DNA from: Streptomyces diacarni
GTDB lineage: Bacteria > Actinomycetota > Actinomycetes > Streptomycetales > Streptomycetaceae
Reading direction: 5' to 3'
Assembly: GCF_003323715.1 (NCBI RefSeq)
Contig: NZ_QOIN01000036.1
Span: 124,001-188,000 of the forward strand
DNA: 64,000 nucleotides
Position numbers and translations under genes: made by a program
Part shown: one piece after another, positions 46,074 through 55,897 of the stretch
How the letters are laid out: the number at the start of each line of letters is the position of its first letter
How positions within the stretch are numbered: position 1 is the first letter of the stretch
The notes under the pieces: generated by a model
What the model was told of the DNA's origin: nothing
Seen by the model: the letters and a program-made list of their open reading frames with translations, nothing else
Database searches by the model: none

Positions 46074-46108
46074 AAAGCGGAACGGCGCGGGAGGAAAGAC
46101 CCGAGGAT

Positions 46109-46789
46109 TCAGTGGATGATGCCCGTCCGCAGCGCCACGGCGACCATGCCCGCGCGGTCACCGGTGCCCAGCTTGCGGGCGATCCGGGCGAGGTGGCTCT
46201 TGACGGTCAGCGCCGAGAGGCCCATCGACACGCCGATGGCCTTGTTCGACTGCCCCTCCGCGACGAGGCGCAGTACCTCCACCTCGCGGCCCGACAGTTC
46301 CCGGTAACCGCCCGGGTGTCCAGGACCGCCCGGGCCGCCGCCGGGGCGACGGTGCATCCGGGCCGCCGCCGCGGCACCGATGGGGGCCGCGCCGTGCCGC
46401 GTCGGCATGGCACCGCCCAGGTTGGTACGGGTACCGGTGACGACATAGCCCTTGACGCCGCCGGCCAGCGCGTTGCGTACGGCGCCGATGTCATCGGCCG
46501 CGGACAGCGCCAGCCCGTTGGGCCAGCCCGCGGCTCTCGTCTCCGACAGCAGGCTGAGTCCTGAACCGTCGGGCAGGTGCACGTCGGCCACGCAGATGTC
46601 GCGCGGGTTACCGACGCGGGGACGGGCCTCCGCGATGGACGACGCCTCGATCACATCCCGCACCCCGAGAGCCCACAGGTGGCGGGTCACGGTGGAGCGG
46701 ACACGGGGGTCGGCCACGACGACCATGGCCGTCGGCTTGTTCGGGCGGTAGGCGACCAGGCTTGTGGGGTGCTCAAGGAGAACAGACAC
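46109..46789 (-). CDS. whiI: WhiI orphan response regulator
   Basis: A 226-residue sporulation regulator. The N-terminal receiver-like domain (about 18-125) keeps an Asp in CVADVHLPDGSG but has a single acidic residue in VVVADPRV and Ser for Thr in ALSAADD, so phosphorylation by a normal kinase is doubtful. A Gly/Pro-rich linker (about 130-160) and a LuxR-type HTH (LSGREVEVLRLVAEGQSNKA) follow. In Streptomyces WhiI works with BldM, apparently as a heterodimer, to control sporulation septation, and its gene needs sigma-WhiG. The GTG at 46789 follows AGGAGG. The sigma-WhiG-like promoter found here agrees. Confidence 0.93.
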   Translation of the reverse strand: MSVLLEHPTSLVAYRPNKPTAMVVVADPRVRSTVTRHLWALGVRDVIEASSIAEARPRVGNPRDICVADVHLPDGSGLSLLSETRAAGWPNGLALSAADDIGAVRNALAGGVKGYVVTGTRTNLGGAMPTRHGAAPIGAAAAARMHRRPGGGPGGPGHPGGYRELSGREVEVLRLVAEGQSNKAIGVSMGLSALTVKSHLARIARKLGTGDRAGMVAVALRTGIIH

Positions 46790-46846
46790 CGGGCCTCCTG
46801 GGGGGAGTGGCTGTGGGGGACGGAACCGAACGAGTCGGATATTCCG

Positions 46847-46860
46847 TGTGAAGGGTCACA
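46847..46860. promoter_or_regulatory. TGTGA-N4-TCACA palindrome over the whiI start point
   Basis: Perfect 5-base arms around AGGG cover the expected transcription start of the promoter at 46865-46892. It is a candidate autoregulatory site. Confidence 0.4.
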
Positions 46861-46864
46861 GACT

Positions 46865-46892
46865 CCTTCGGCACCTTCTCCGTGCCTCTTTA
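46865..46892 (-). promoter_or_regulatory. Sigma-WhiG-type promoter of whiI
   Basis: On the minus strand TAAA (46889-46892), 16 bases and GCCGAAGG (46865-46872) fit the consensus TAAA-N15/16-GCCGATAA, with 6 of 8 in the -10. whiI is a known direct sigma-WhiG target. Confidence 0.7.
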
Positions 46893-46900
46893 GAGAAAGA

Positions 46901-46914
46901 TCACGAATTAGTGA
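46901..46914. promoter_or_regulatory. TCAC-N6-GTGA palindrome upstream of the whiI promoter
   Basis: TCAC and GTGA flank GAATTA, 9 bases upstream of the -35. As I recall, BldM-type regulators bind TCAC-N6-GTGA, so BldM or WhiI input is plausible. Confidence 0.45.
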
Positions 46915-46969
46915 CCCGAATTTCCCCAATGCCGTTTCCGGCGCCAATTCCCTCCTCGAAGAACATTCC

Positions 46970-47037
46970 TTTGTCTACACAGAGACTGATAGGTCGAGAC
47001 CGGTGACCGGAATTCGGAGAGGTTCTTTGTAGACAAA
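46970..47037. promoter_or_regulatory. Paired inverted copies of TTTGTCTACA far upstream of whiI
   Basis: TTTGTCTACA at 46970-46979 and its exact inverse TGTAGACAAA at 47028-47037 are in an A/T-rich tract. Two separated, opposed sites suggest cooperative binding or looping. From 47045 to 47825 I see no gene, only an 18-bp palindrome at 47084-47101. Confidence 0.4.
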
Positions 47038-47825
47038 ACAACGCGACGGGATGCCACGTCGGCGGGGCGCCGGGAAAGGGGCCGTGGCCCCGCGGGGCCA
47101 CGCGGGCGCAGGGGCTTGGCATGCGCGAAGGGGCCGGCTAGGGGGCCGCAGGGCAGTGCCGCGCGCGGCTGCCTACGCGTGTCAGGTGGTGCGGACGGGC
47201 CTCGCCCGTGCTGGTCGTTCCACGTCTGTCGGCCGAAGCCGCGAGCAGGAACGCGGTCGCTCCGCAGGGCTCGCGGAAAGGCGCGGCGGGCGAGACCGAT
47301 TGCACACGGCCACGGGGTTCGCCGGCTCGGCGTCGCCGACCGCTCCCAGGGGCGGGCGTGCTGCCAACGGCCGACATGGCTGATGGCGACCGGGGCGGGG
47401 CGGCCGACGAGTCTTTCGGCGACCTCCCGGCCCCCGGAGCGCTGAGCCGAGCCCGGGCGCTGGACTGTTCCGGCCCCGGTATGTGTCAGCCAGGAGCGAC
47501 CAAGGCGCCGCATCGCGCGGGCGTCGGCGGTGCCGGTCGGTCAGGCGGCCGGCCCGGGGCCTGTCCCCACCGGCCGCGGCCGGTGGCTTTCCGCAGTGGC
47601 CCGGGGCCGGTCGCGCCCGAACCCGTCCGGGCCGGTCGCCTCCCGAAACCGTCCGAGGACGGTCGAGCCTCGGCGACCTCCGACGCCGGCCGGTTCGCTC
47701 GGTCGCCGGTGGAGAAGCGGGCGAGCGGACCGGAGCCGGCAAGGGGGGGGCGAGGGGAGGTCGGGTGGGCGCGGTACGCGCCGGCGGTGCCGATCGGGCC
47801 GGGGCTCGGTGGCGAGGGAAGCGGC

Positions 47826-48235
47826 CGGGGTGGCCCGGTGGCCCGGGGAGGGGTGGCCCCGGGAGCCCGGGAGCCCGGGAGCCCGGGAGCTCGGTGGCCC
47901 GGAGATCCGGTGGCCCGCGAGTCCGGATGCCGGAGGTCCGGGAGCCCGGTGGCCCGGTGGCCCGGTGGCCCGGAGGCCCGGAGGCCCGGAGGCCCGGCGG
48001 TCCGCGAGTCTCCGGATGCCCGGGAGCCCGGGAGCCCGGAGGCCCAGGAGTCCGGTGGCCTGGAGGCCCGGAAGTCGGTGGCCTGGTGGCCAGGAGCCCG
48101 AAGGCCCGAAGGCCCGGGGGTCCAGAGGCTCGGAAAACCGGAGGCCCGCGAGTCCAGAGGCCCAGTGGCCGGGAGCCCGGGGGCCCGGGGGCCGCAGGCC
48201 CAGGGGCCCGGAGGGCCTGGTGCTCCGGGCGGTCG
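47826..48235. repeat. Degenerate 8-base repeat array (CCCGGAGG type)
   Basis: About 45 diverged copies of an octamer (CCCGGAGG, CCCGGTGG, CCCGGGAG) fill 400 bases just after the DUF3000 gene. Because 8 is not a multiple of three, it cannot encode a regular peptide repeat. It is non-coding. Confidence 0.85.
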
Positions 48236-48263
48236 TCGTACCGTCCGGAGCCCGCGGTGGGTG

Positions 48264-48935
48264 TCAGTGGGGGCCGCGGCGTTGGGGGAGCTGGACGACC
48301 GAGGTGCCCTCGCCGGTCTCCGGGGGCAATCCGGCGCACTGGCAGAGGAGTTCGCACCAGGCTGTCAGGTGTGCGGAGGCGTCCGGTGTGGAGCCCTCGG
48401 GGGTCCAGCTGGCGCGGATCTCCAGCACCTCCTCCGCGGGGCGTTCGGCGAGGCCGCCGAAGAACGCGGAGCTGGACCGTGTGACCGTCCCGCTCGCTTC
48501 CCCGTATCCGGCGCCGCGTGCCTCCAGTGCGCCGGTCAGCCACGACCAGGTCACCTCGGGCAGCAGGGGGTCGCCGGCGATCTCCGGTTCCAGTTCGGCG
48601 CGGCCCAGGGTGACGACCCGGAAGGTGCCTCGCCAGCCCTCCTGCCCCTGCGGGTCGTGCAACAGGACGAACCGTCCGTCGGCCAGTTCGACGCCCGCGT
48701 CGTCCGGCTCGGTCACGGCCGCTTCCAGCGCGAACGCGTAGGGCGCCAGTCGCTTGGGTGCAGGCAGCGGGGAGATGCGCACTTCGGGGCGCGGCCGCGT
48801 CTCGCTCAGCGCGGTGACCGCAGCACGGAAGGGTGGGGGAAGGGAGTCCCCGCCACCGCCACCAGAACCGCCCGTCCCGCCGGTGTCTTCCACTCCGCCG
48901 AAGCCTCCCGCCTTCGCTGCCCGACCCGCAGTCAT
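48264..48935 (-). CDS. DUF3000 family protein
   Basis: A 223-residue cytosolic protein of the actinobacterial DUF3000 family. A Gly-rich head (residues 12-30) is followed by PPPFRAAVTALSETRPRPEV, RLAPYAFALEAAV and FVLLHDPQGQEGWRGTFRVV. The function is unknown; it is constantly found divergent from hemE in Streptomyces. The ATG at 48935 has no ribosome site; TACTCT 8 bases upstream suggests a leaderless message. It is transcribed towards the octamer array. Confidence 0.82.
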   Translation of the reverse strand: MTAGRAAKAGGFGGVEDTGGTGGSGGGGGDSLPPPFRAAVTALSETRPRPEVRISPLPAPKRLAPYAFALEAAVTEPDDAGVELADGRFVLLHDPQGQEGWRGTFRVVTLGRAELEPEIAGDPLLPEVTWSWLTGALEARGAGYGEASGTVTRSSSAFFGGLAERPAEEVLEIRASWTPEGSTPDASAHLTAWCELLCQCAGLPPETGEGTSVVQLPQRRGPH

Positions 48936-49010
48936 GGGTCCGAAGAGTAGGCGGCGGCGGGCCTTGAGGCTGGTAGGGACACCCCGTTCGGCCGTGGGAG
49001 ACTTCCTTGT

Positions 49011-50108
49011 GTGAGTGGAAACGACCGCCCCGTGGGCCAGCCGACGCAGACACCGAACGCCCCAGCCGACCCCGCCGGGGACGCTGTCCTCGATTCGGCG
49101 TTCCTTCGGGCGTGTCGTCGTGAGCCGGTGCCGCACACGCCGGTGTGGTTCATGCGGCAGGCGGGACGCTCGCTGCCCGAGTACCGCAAGGTGCGTGAGG
49201 GCGTCGGGATGCTGGACTCGTGCATGCGGCCCGATCTCGTCGCCGAGATCACTCTCCAGCCCGTGCGGCGGCACAAGGTCGACGCGGCGATCTACTTCAG
49301 CGACATCGTCGTCCCGCTCAAGGCCATCGGTGTCGATGTCGACATCAAGCCCGGTGTCGGCCCCGTCGTGGAGAAGCCCGTTCGAAGCCGCGCCGATCTG
49401 GAACGGCTGCGGACGCTGGAGCCCGAGGACGTCGCCTATGTGACCGAGGCGATCGGGATTCTCACCCGCGAGCTGGGTGGCACGCCGCTGATCGGTTTCG
49501 CCGGGGCGCCCTTCACTCTCGCCAGCTACCTGGTCGAGGGCGGTCCCTCCAAGAACCACGAGCACACCAAGGCCATGATGTACGGCGAGCCCGAGCTGTG
49601 GGCCGACCTGGTGGACCGTCTCGCCGACATCACCGCGGGCTTTCTGAAGGTGCAGATCGAGGCGGGCGCGAGCGCTGTGCAGCTGTTCGACTCGTGGGTC
49701 GGCGCGCTCGCTCCCGAGGACTACCGGCGCAGGGTGCTGCCGGGCTCGGCGAAGGTCTTCGAGGCCGTGGCCCCCTACGGCGTGCCCCGCATCCACTTCG
49801 GCGTCGGGACCGGTGAGCTGCTGTCCCTGATGGGCGAGGCCGGCGCCGATGTCGTCGGCGCCGACTGGCGGGTGCCGGTGGACGAGGCGGCTCGCCGGGT
49901 CGGTCCCGGCAAGGCGATCCAGGGCAACCTCGACCCGGCGGTCCTCTTCGCTCCCCGCGAGGCCGTCGAGCAGCAGGCCGGGCGCATCCTGCGGGCCGCC
50001 GACGGTCTCGAGGGGCACATCTTCAACCTGGGCCACGGGGTGCTGCCCGACACCGACCCGCAGGCGCTGACCGACCTGGTGTCCTACGTGCACGAGCACA
50101 CCAGCTGA
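49011..50108 (+). CDS. hemE: Uroporphyrinogen decarboxylase
   Basis: A 365-residue enzyme that converts uroporphyrinogen III to coproporphyrinogen III. The N-terminal signature [14 protein letters not shown], the second signature [17 protein letters not shown] and [20 protein letters not shown] are intact. The GTG at 49011 has GGGAG 10 bases upstream. It starts the haem genes of the window; a terminator follows, so hemG/hemQ are a separate unit. Confidence 0.97.
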   Translation: MSGNDRPVGQPTQTPNAPADPAGDAVLDSAFLRACRREPVPHTPVWFMRQAGRSLPEYRKVREGVGMLDSCMRPDLVAEITLQPVRRHKVDAAIYFSDIVVPLKAIGVDVDIKPGVGPVVEKPVRSRADLERLRTLEPEDVAYVTEAIGILTRELGGTPLIGFAGAPFTLASYLVEGGPSKNHEHTKAMMYGEPELWADLVDRLADITAGFLKVQIEAGASAVQLFDSWVGALAPEDYRRRVLPGSAKVFEAVAPYGVPRIHFGVGTGELLSLMGEAGADVVGADWRVPVDEAARRVGPGKAIQGNLDPAVLFAPREAVEQQAGRILRAADGLEGHIFNLGHGVLPDTDPQALTDLVSYVHEHTS

Positions 50109-50116
50109 GGCCGCGG

Positions 50117-50145
50117 GCGGCACCGGGCCGCTGGCCCGGTGCCGC
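50117..50145. terminator. Terminator between hemE and the flavoprotein gene
   Basis: GCGGCACCGGGCC pairs with GGCCCGGTGCCGC (13 bp) around GCT, between convergent stops. Confidence 0.88.
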
Positions 50146-50153
50146 GCCGGTTC

Positions 50154-51554
50154 TCAGCCGGCGCGCACCGCTGCCGCCGCCTTTCTGGCGGCCACCAGGA
50201 CCGGGTCCCACACGGGGCTGAACGGTGGGGCGTAGCCCAGGTCGAGTGAGGTCATCTGCTCCACCGTCATTCCCGCGTGGAGGGCGACCGCGGCGATGTC
50301 GACGCGCTTGCCCGCGTTCTCCCGGCCGACGATCTGGACGCCGAGCAGCCGCCCCGAGCGGCGCTCGGCGATCATCTTGACGTGGATGGGGCGGGTGCCC
50401 GGGTAGTAGCCCGCCCGGGTGGTGGACTCGATCACCACACTCTCGTACTGCAGCCCGACCGCCGAGGCTTGTGCTTCCAGCAGGCCCGTCCTGGCGATCT
50501 CCAGGTCGCACACCTTGCTGACGGCCGTGCCCACCACGCCGGGGAACGTGGCGTAGCCCCCGCCGACGTTCTGGCCGATGACCTGGCCGTGCTTGTTGGC
50601 GTGGGTGCCCAGGGGGACGTGCTGGGCGCGGCCGGAGACGAGGTTGAGGACCTCTACGCAGTCCCCACCCGCCCACACGTTCTCCTGGCCCCGCACCCGC
50701 ATCGCCAGGTCGGTCAGCAGCCCGCCCGACGTGCCCAGGGGCAGTTCGGCGGCGCGCGCCAGCTCCGTCGCCGGCCGCACTCCGAGGCCGAGCACGACGA
50801 CGTCCGCCGGATACTCGGTGTCCTCGGTCGCCACCCCGCGGGCCCGCCCGTCCTCGTCGGTGAGGATCTCGGTGACGGCGGCTTCGAGCACCGTCTCGAT
50901 GCCCAGGGAACACATGGCCTCGTGCACCAGCCGGCCCATGTCGGGGTCCAGGGTGGACATGGGCTGCTCGGCCTTTTCGAGCACCGTCACCTCGTAGCCG
51001 CGCTGGACGAACGCCTCGGCCATCTCGACGCCGATGTAGCCCGCGCCGACGACGACCGCCCGCCGCGCGCCTTCGCCGCCCGAGCCGCCGCCCCGCTCGA
51101 TGCGGTGCTCCAGTGCGTCGAGCAGTTGACGTCCGTCGTCCAGCGTCTGCACCCCGTGCACGCCCTCGGCGTCGATGCCGGGCAGCGGGGGGCGGGTCGG
51201 TACGGCGCCGGTGGCCAGCACCAGGTGGTCGTAGCCCTCCCAGCGCTCTGTGCCCGCCTCCTCGCGCACCCGTACCCGCGCACCCGCGAGGTCCAGCTCG
51301 ACGGCCTCGGTGCGCATGCGCAGGTCGATGCCGCGCGAGCGGTGCTCCTCGGGGGAGCGGGCGATCAGCGCGTCGCGCTCCTTCACGTCACCGCCGACCC
51401 AGTAGGGGATGCCGCAGGCCGAGTACGAGGAGAAGGGGCCGCGCTCGAACGCCACGACCTCCAGATCCTCGGGTTTCCGCAGCCTGCGGGCCTGCGACGC
51501 GGCCGACATGCCCGTCGCATCGCCGCCGATGACCACCATCCGCTCCGCCGCCAT
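50154..51554 (-). CDS. FAD-dependent pyridine nucleotide-disulfide oxidoreductase (CoA-disulfide-reductase-like)
   Basis: A 466-residue flavoprotein. The N-terminal FAD motif is VVIGGDATGMSAASQARR. A single redox Cys lies in SYSACGIPYWVGGD, as in CoA-disulfide reductases and NADH oxidases. The NADH motif VVVGAGYIGVEMAEAF is near 165, and VWAGGDCVEV holds the second FAD contact. It may reduce a CoA- or mycothiol-type disulfide or act as an NAD(P)H oxidase; the substrate is not evident. GAGAGGAG precedes the ATG. It is divergent from hemG. Confidence 0.85.
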   Translation of the reverse strand: MAAERMVVIGGDATGMSAASQARRLRKPEDLEVVAFERGPFSSYSACGIPYWVGGDVKERDALIARSPEEHRSRGIDLRMRTEAVELDLAGARVRVREEAGTERWEGYDHLVLATGAVPTRPPLPGIDAEGVHGVQTLDDGRQLLDALEHRIERGGGSGGEGARRAVVVGAGYIGVEMAEAFVQRGYEVTVLEKAEQPMSTLDPDMGRLVHEAMCSLGIETVLEAAVTEILTDEDGRARGVATEDTEYPADVVVLGLGVRPATELARAAELPLGTSGGLLTDLAMRVRGQENVWAGGDCVEVLNLVSGRAQHVPLGTHANKHGQVIGQNVGGGYATFPGVVGTAVSKVCDLEIARTGLLEAQASAVGLQYESVVIESTTRAGYYPGTRPIHVKMIAERRSGRLLGVQIVGRENAGKRVDIAAVALHAGMTVEQMTSLDLGYAPPFSPVWDPVLVAARKAAAAVRAG

Positions 51555-51730
51555 CCTCGAACTCCTCTCGCCGTCCCGCCCGTGCCTGCTGTGCGTGCTG
51601 CGTCTGCTGTGCCCGCTTGTGCTGTCCCACTTCTACGCCTGCTTCCGCGCCCGCTGCGCCCTCCCACTTCTTCTGACCCACTACCGGGCCCCACGTTATG
51701 CACCATCCGGCACTCTGCGAGACTTGCGAT

Positions 51731-53191
51731 ATGCACGTACTTGTCATCGGAGGTGGCATCTCGGGTCTGGCCGCCGCGCACCAACTCCTCGCGGACGGTG
51801 CGCGGGTGACCGTGCTGGAGGCCGGGGCCGTGCTCGGCGGCAAGCTGCGTGCCGGAAGCATCGCCGGCACCGCCGCCGTGGACCTGGGCGCCGAGTCCAT
51901 GCTGGCCCGCCGCCCCGAGGCCGTGGAGCTGGCCCGCGCGGTCGGGCTCGGCGAGCGGCTGGCGCCGCCGTCCGTCGCGGGCGGTGCCCTGTGGACGCGC
52001 GGCACCGTGCGCCCCATGCCCAAGGGGCACGTGATGGGCGTGCCGGGCGACCCGGCGGCCGTGGCGGGCGTGGTCTCGCCCGAGGGGCTCGCCCGTATCG
52101 AGGAGGACGAGCGGCTGCCGCGTACCGAGGTCGGCGAGGACGTGTCCGTGGGGGACTACGTGGCCGGGCGGCTCGGCCGCGAGGTCGTCGACCGGCTCGT
52201 GGAGCCCCTGCTGGGCGGCGTCTACGCCGGTGACGCGTACCGCATCTCGCTGCGCGCCGCGGTGCCGCAGCTGTACGAGGCGGCCCGCGGCGAGCGTTCC
52301 CTGCTGGCCGGGGTGCGCGCCGTACAGCAGCGGGCCGCGGCGGGTCCCGCGCGCAGGGGACCGGTCTTCATGGGTGTCGAGGGCGGCATCGGCCGGCTGC
52401 CCGGGGCGGTGGCCGACGCCTGCGCGGCCAAGGGCGCCGACATCCGGCTGAGCACGCCGGTGCGGGAGCTGCGCCGGGTGGCGGGTGAGGACGGCGCCCG
52501 GGACTGGCTCGCGGTCACCGACCACGGCACGGTGCGCGGGGACGCGGTCGTGGTGGCCGTACCCGCGCCCGCGGCGGCCCGCCTGCTGGGCCCGCACGCA
52601 CCGGACGCCGCCGCCGGTCTCGACCAGGTCGCGTACGCCTCGATGGCGCTGGTCACCCTGGCCTTCCGGCGGGCCGACTGCGACGGTCTGCCGGACGGCA
52701 GCGGCTTCCTGGTGCCACCGGTGGACGGGCACGCGATCAAGGCCGCCACCTTCTCCACCCGCAAGTGGGGCTGGGTCGCCGAGCAGGATCCCGGTCTGTT
52801 CGTCCTGCGCACCTCGCTCGGCCGGCACGGCGAGGAACGGGTGCTGGAGAGGGACGACGCCGAACTGGTCGAGCTGTCCCTGGGCGACCTGCGCGCCGCC
52901 ACCGGGCTGCGTGCCCGACCCGTCGACACGCTGGTCACCCGCTGGCGCGGCGGCCTGCCGCAGTATCCGGTGGGGCATCTGGAACGCGTGTCGCAGATCA
53001 AGGAAGCCGTCGCCCGGGTCCCCGGGCTGGCCGTCGCCGGCGCGGTCTACGAGGGCGTGGGCATCCCCGCCTGTGTCGCGGCGGGCCGCCGCGCGGCCCG
53101 GCACCTCGTGCAGCACCCCGCCAACCCCGCCGACCGGACGGTCCCCCAGGCAGGGGAGACCGGCGAACGAGAGCAGAGAAGAGAGCCATGA
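51731..53191 (+). CDS. hemG: Protoporphyrinogen/coproporphyrinogen oxidase
   Basis: A 486-residue FAD amine-oxidase-fold enzyme with [20 protein letters not shown] at the very N-terminus, [11 protein letters not shown], and the C-terminal FAD contact [17 protein letters not shown]. In actinobacteria this HemY-type enzyme acts on coproporphyrinogen III (CgoX) ahead of HemQ. The ATG at 51731 puts the Rossmann motif at residue 6; a GTG at 51698 adds only an unsupported extension. There is no clear ribosome site. Its stop overlaps hemQ. Confidence 0.93.
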   Translation: MHVLVIGGGISGLAAAHQLLADGARVTVLEAGAVLGGKLRAGSIAGTAAVDLGAESMLARRPEAVELARAVGLGERLAPPSVAGGALWTRGTVRPMPKGHVMGVPGDPAAVAGVVSPEGLARIEEDERLPRTEVGEDVSVGDYVAGRLGREVVDRLVEPLLGGVYAGDAYRISLRAAVPQLYEAARGERSLLAGVRAVQQRAAAGPARRGPVFMGVEGGIGRLPGAVADACAAKGADIRLSTPVRELRRVAGEDGARDWLAVTDHGTVRGDAVVVAVPAPAAARLLGPHAPDAAAGLDQVAYASMALVTLAFRRADCDGLPDGSGFLVPPVDGHAIKAATFSTRKWGWVAEQDPGLFVLRTSLGRHGEERVLERDDAELVELSLGDLRAATGLRARPVDTLVTRWRGGLPQYPVGHLERVSQIKEAVARVPGLAVAGAVYEGVGIPACVAAGRRAARHLVQHPANPADRTVPQAGETGEREQRREP

Positions 53192-53904
53192 CCGACGCAC
53201 AGCCCAAGGCCCCCAACGCGGGCAAGAAGGCCAAGGACCTCAACGAGGTCATCCGCTACACCCTCTGGTCCGTCTTCAAGCTGCGCGACGTGCTGCCCGA
53301 GGACCGTGCCGGGTACGCGGACGAGGTGGAGGAGCTGTTCGGTCAGCTCGCCGCCAAGGACGTCGTGGTCCGCGGCACCTACGACGTCTCCGGGCTGCGC
53401 GCCGACGCGGACGTGATGATCTGGTGGCACTCGGAGGAGTCGGACGCCCTCCAGGACGCCTACAACCGCTTCCGCCGCACCAGGCTGGGCCGCGCGCTGG
53501 AGCCCGTCTGGTCGAACATGGCGCTGCACCGTCCCGCCGAGTTCAACAAGTCGCACATCCCGGCCTTCCTCGCCGAGGAGGAGCCGCGCAACTACGTGAG
53601 CGTCTACCCGTTCGTGCGCTCCTACGAGTGGTACCTGCTGCCGGACGAGGACCGCCGCAGGATGCTCGCCGACCACGGCAAGATGGCGCGCGGCTTCCCC
53701 GACGTGCGGGCCAACACCGTTCCCGCGTTCTCGCTGGGCGACTACGAGTGGGTCCTCGCCTTCGAGGCGGACGAACTGCACCGCATCGTCGACCTCATGC
53801 GGCACCTGCGGGGCTCCGAGGCGCGGCGGCACGTCCGCGAGGAGATCCCCTTCTACACCGGTCGCCGCAAGCCGGTCGCCGAACTGGTGGCCGGGCTGGC
53901 GTAA
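53188..53904 (+). CDS. hemQ: Coproheme decarboxylase HemQ
   Basis: A 238-residue chlorite-dismutase-family protein that decarboxylates coproheme to haem b in the last step (ChdC). Family parts: [43 protein letters not shown] and [15 protein letters not shown] with the proximal His. The ATG overlaps the hemG stop (ATGA), so both enzymes are co-translated. Its presence shows the coproporphyrin-dependent route. Confidence 0.95.
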   Translation: MTDAQPKAPNAGKKAKDLNEVIRYTLWSVFKLRDVLPEDRAGYADEVEELFGQLAAKDVVVRGTYDVSGLRADADVMIWWHSEESDALQDAYNRFRRTRLGRALEPVWSNMALHRPAEFNKSHIPAFLAEEEPRNYVSVYPFVRSYEWYLLPDEDRRRMLADHGKMARGFPDVRANTVPAFSLGDYEWVLAFEADELHRIVDLMRHLRGSEARRHVREEIPFYTGRRKPVAELVAGLA

Positions 53905-53917
53905 GCCTCAGCCCCGC

Positions 53918-55513
53918 TCAGCGGGCGGCCCGGGTGTTGGAGGCCGGCTTGGTCCCCGCCCGGTGCCGCCCGCCGGGCTCCGGCTCGGGCCGGGCGGCAC
54001 ACTCGGCGTGGAACCCGGGCGTCCTGCCCTCGAACAGGTACCGCTCCACGTGCGCGTCGACACACGCGTTGCCGCCGCTCACGCCGTGGTTGCCCGCGCC
54101 CCTCTCCGTCACCAGCGAGGAGCCCGCGAGTCTGCGCCGGGTCTCCAGCGCCCCCTGGTACGGGGTGGCCGCGTCCCGGGTCGCGGCCACCAGCAGCACC
54201 TTGGGCAGCTCGCCCGCCCGTGTGCCCACCTTCACGGGGTGCGAGGGCCGGGTCTTCCAGTAGGCGCATGGCAGGTTCATCCAGGCGTTCTCCCAGGTGT
54301 TGAACGGGGCGACGGCCGCCGAGGCGGTGTTGTCCAGGTCCCAGCGGTCCCAGTCGCGCGGCCAGGGCGCGTCCTGGCACTCGACCGCGTTGTAGACGGC
54401 GTTGCCGTTCTCCTCGCCCTTCGCCGCCGCCTCCTCGGGCGCCGCCAGGCTCACCAGCGGCTTGTCGTCCCCGGCCCGGTACGCGGACAGCGCCCGTGCG
54501 TACGGTGCCCACAGCGCGTCGGCGTATCCGGTGTTCAAAAACGCGGCCACCAGCTCCTTCTGCCCCACCGTCCCACCCGCGGGCTTCCGCCGTACCGCGG
54601 CCATGGCCGCGTCGAAGGCACGCTGGACCTCCTCGGCCGTCGCCCCGAGGTGGTACGTGTCCTGGTGCCGCGCCACCCAGCTCTTCCAGTCGCCCCAGCG
54701 GCGCTCGAAGGTGCGGTTCTGCTCCAGGTTGGCCCGGTACCACACGCTGTCGGGCGAGGGGTTGACCACGCTGTCCAGTACCAGCCGGCCGACGTGCCCG
54801 GGGAAGAGCGTCGCGTACACCGAGCCGATGTAGGTCCCGTACGAGACACCCAGGTAACTCAGCTTCCGCTGCCCCAGTGCGGCGCGCACGACGTCCAGGT
54901 CCCTGGCGTTGTTCGGCGTCGTGTAGTGCGGCAGCCTCTCGGGCTGGGCCTCGGCGCAGCCTCGGGCGTAGGCGGCCGCCTTCTTCTTCATCTTCTCCTT
55001 GAACGCCTCCGTGGGGTGGCGCGGCGAGGGGCTCGGGCCCTTGGTGAACTCCCGGGGGTCCTGGCACGACAACGGATCGGAGCGCCCGACTCCGCGGGGC
55101 GCGTACCCGACGAAGTCGTACCGTGCGTTCAGCCGCTTCCACAGGCCGCCGAGGCTCGGGTAGAGGGGGAAGCTCATGCCGCTTCCGCCGGGCCCGCCGG
55201 GGTTGTAGACGAGCGGCCCCAGCCGCTTTTCCGGCGTGCCCGTGGCCCGCGCCCTGCTGAGGGTCAGCGGGATCCGCTCACCGTCCGGCTCGCGGTAGTC
55301 GACCGGGACCTCGACCGTCCCGCACTCCACGGAATCGGGCAGGTGTTCCGCTTCGGGGCACGTGCCCCACTCGATCCCCGCCCGAGCCGCTTTCGCCGCG
55401 GCGGCGGCGACCCCGGCCGCCTCCGTCATGTCCCCGGTGGGCGCCGCCGCCACAGGTGCCGCGGGCGCGACCGCCAGGGCCAGGGCCGCCACCGTCATCA
55501 CCGCTGCACGCAC
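53918..55513 (-). CDS. Secreted alpha/beta-hydrolase, tripeptidyl aminopeptidase (Tap/SlpD-like)
   Basis: A 531-residue exported serine peptidase of family S33. The signal peptide is AAVMTVAALALAVAPAAPVA. Oxyanion loop YNPGGPGGSGMSFP, nucleophile LGVSYGTYIG, acid VAATRDAATP and base GAGNHGVSGG form the active site. It removes tripeptides from protein N-termini outside the cell. GTG 55513 is chosen because GGGAG lies 6 bases upstream; a GTG at 55567 has no ribosome site. It converges with hemQ at 13 bases. Confidence 0.85.
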   Translation of the reverse strand: MRAAVMTVAALALAVAPAAPVAAAPTGDMTEAAGVAAAAAKAARAGIEWGTCPEAEHLPDSVECGTVEVPVDYREPDGERIPLTLSRARATGTPEKRLGPLVYNPGGPGGSGMSFPLYPSLGGLWKRLNARYDFVGYAPRGVGRSDPLSCQDPREFTKGPSPSPRHPTEAFKEKMKKKAAAYARGCAEAQPERLPHYTTPNNARDLDVVRAALGQRKLSYLGVSYGTYIGSVYATLFPGHVGRLVLDSVVNPSPDSVWYRANLEQNRTFERRWGDWKSWVARHQDTYHLGATAEEVQRAFDAAMAAVRRKPAGGTVGQKELVAAFLNTGYADALWAPYARALSAYRAGDDKPLVSLAAPEEAAAKGEENGNAVYNAVECQDAPWPRDWDRWDLDNTASAAVAPFNTWENAWMNLPCAYWKTRPSHPVKVGTRAGELPKVLLVAATRDAATPYQGALETRRRLAGSSLVTERGAGNHGVSGGNACVDAHVERYLFEGRTPGFHAECAARPEPEPGGRHRAGTKPASNTRAAR

Positions 55514-55723
55514 TGTGGGCTCCCTGGCGCTGGTCGCTGTCACTCCGTCAGCCGTGCCGTGCGGCACCGCTGTTCATATCGGATGCTCAGCCGCTCATAC
55601 GCTCATGTAAAGCAACGCCCCCGGGTGTCGCCCACGACCCCTCGTACGGCCCCCGCCCGGCCCCTGCGGCACGCCGCGCGACGGCGACCGCCCGGCCCCC
55701 GCCCAAAGAGCGCAGGGAGGGCG

Positions 55724-55897
55724 TCACCGCGGTGCGGGCCCCAGCCGGGTCAGCCGCCACCGCTTCAGGCTCGCGCGCCAGCGGCGGGCGAGCCGTCCCC
55801 GCTCCCGCGCGAAGCCCGCGAAGTCGAGCGCGTCCCACCGGTGGTTGCCCGGCAGCGGACACCGCGTCGCGTACGCACGGAACAGCCGCTGGCACAC
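55724..55897 (-). CDS. Candidate small Arg/Trp-rich protein, or readthrough tail of the upstream binding protein
   Basis: A 57-codon frame from GTG 55897 with very strong third-position G/C and the peptide pattern DALDFAGFARERGRLARRW. It is in the same frame as the gene at 55952-57484 and is separated from it only by its TGA; the open stretch after that stop runs 75 codons. No ribosome site is evident. It could be a small gene, a decayed C-terminus, or a TGA-readthrough extension. I do not recognise a family. The rest of 55514-55951 shows nothing. Confidence 0.4.
   Translation of the reverse strand: MCQRLFRAYATRCPLPGNHRWDALDFAGFARERGRLARRWRASLKRWRLTRLGPAPR

Noticed and set aside
47826..48235. 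Possible CRISPR array
   Set aside because: Units are 8 bases in continuous register without unique spacers, and no cas genes are nearby.
48936..50123. Extension of the DUF3000 frame upstream through hemE
   Set aside because: The frame stays open by chance opposite hemE; the DUF3000 family start fits ATG 48935 with a leaderless -10.
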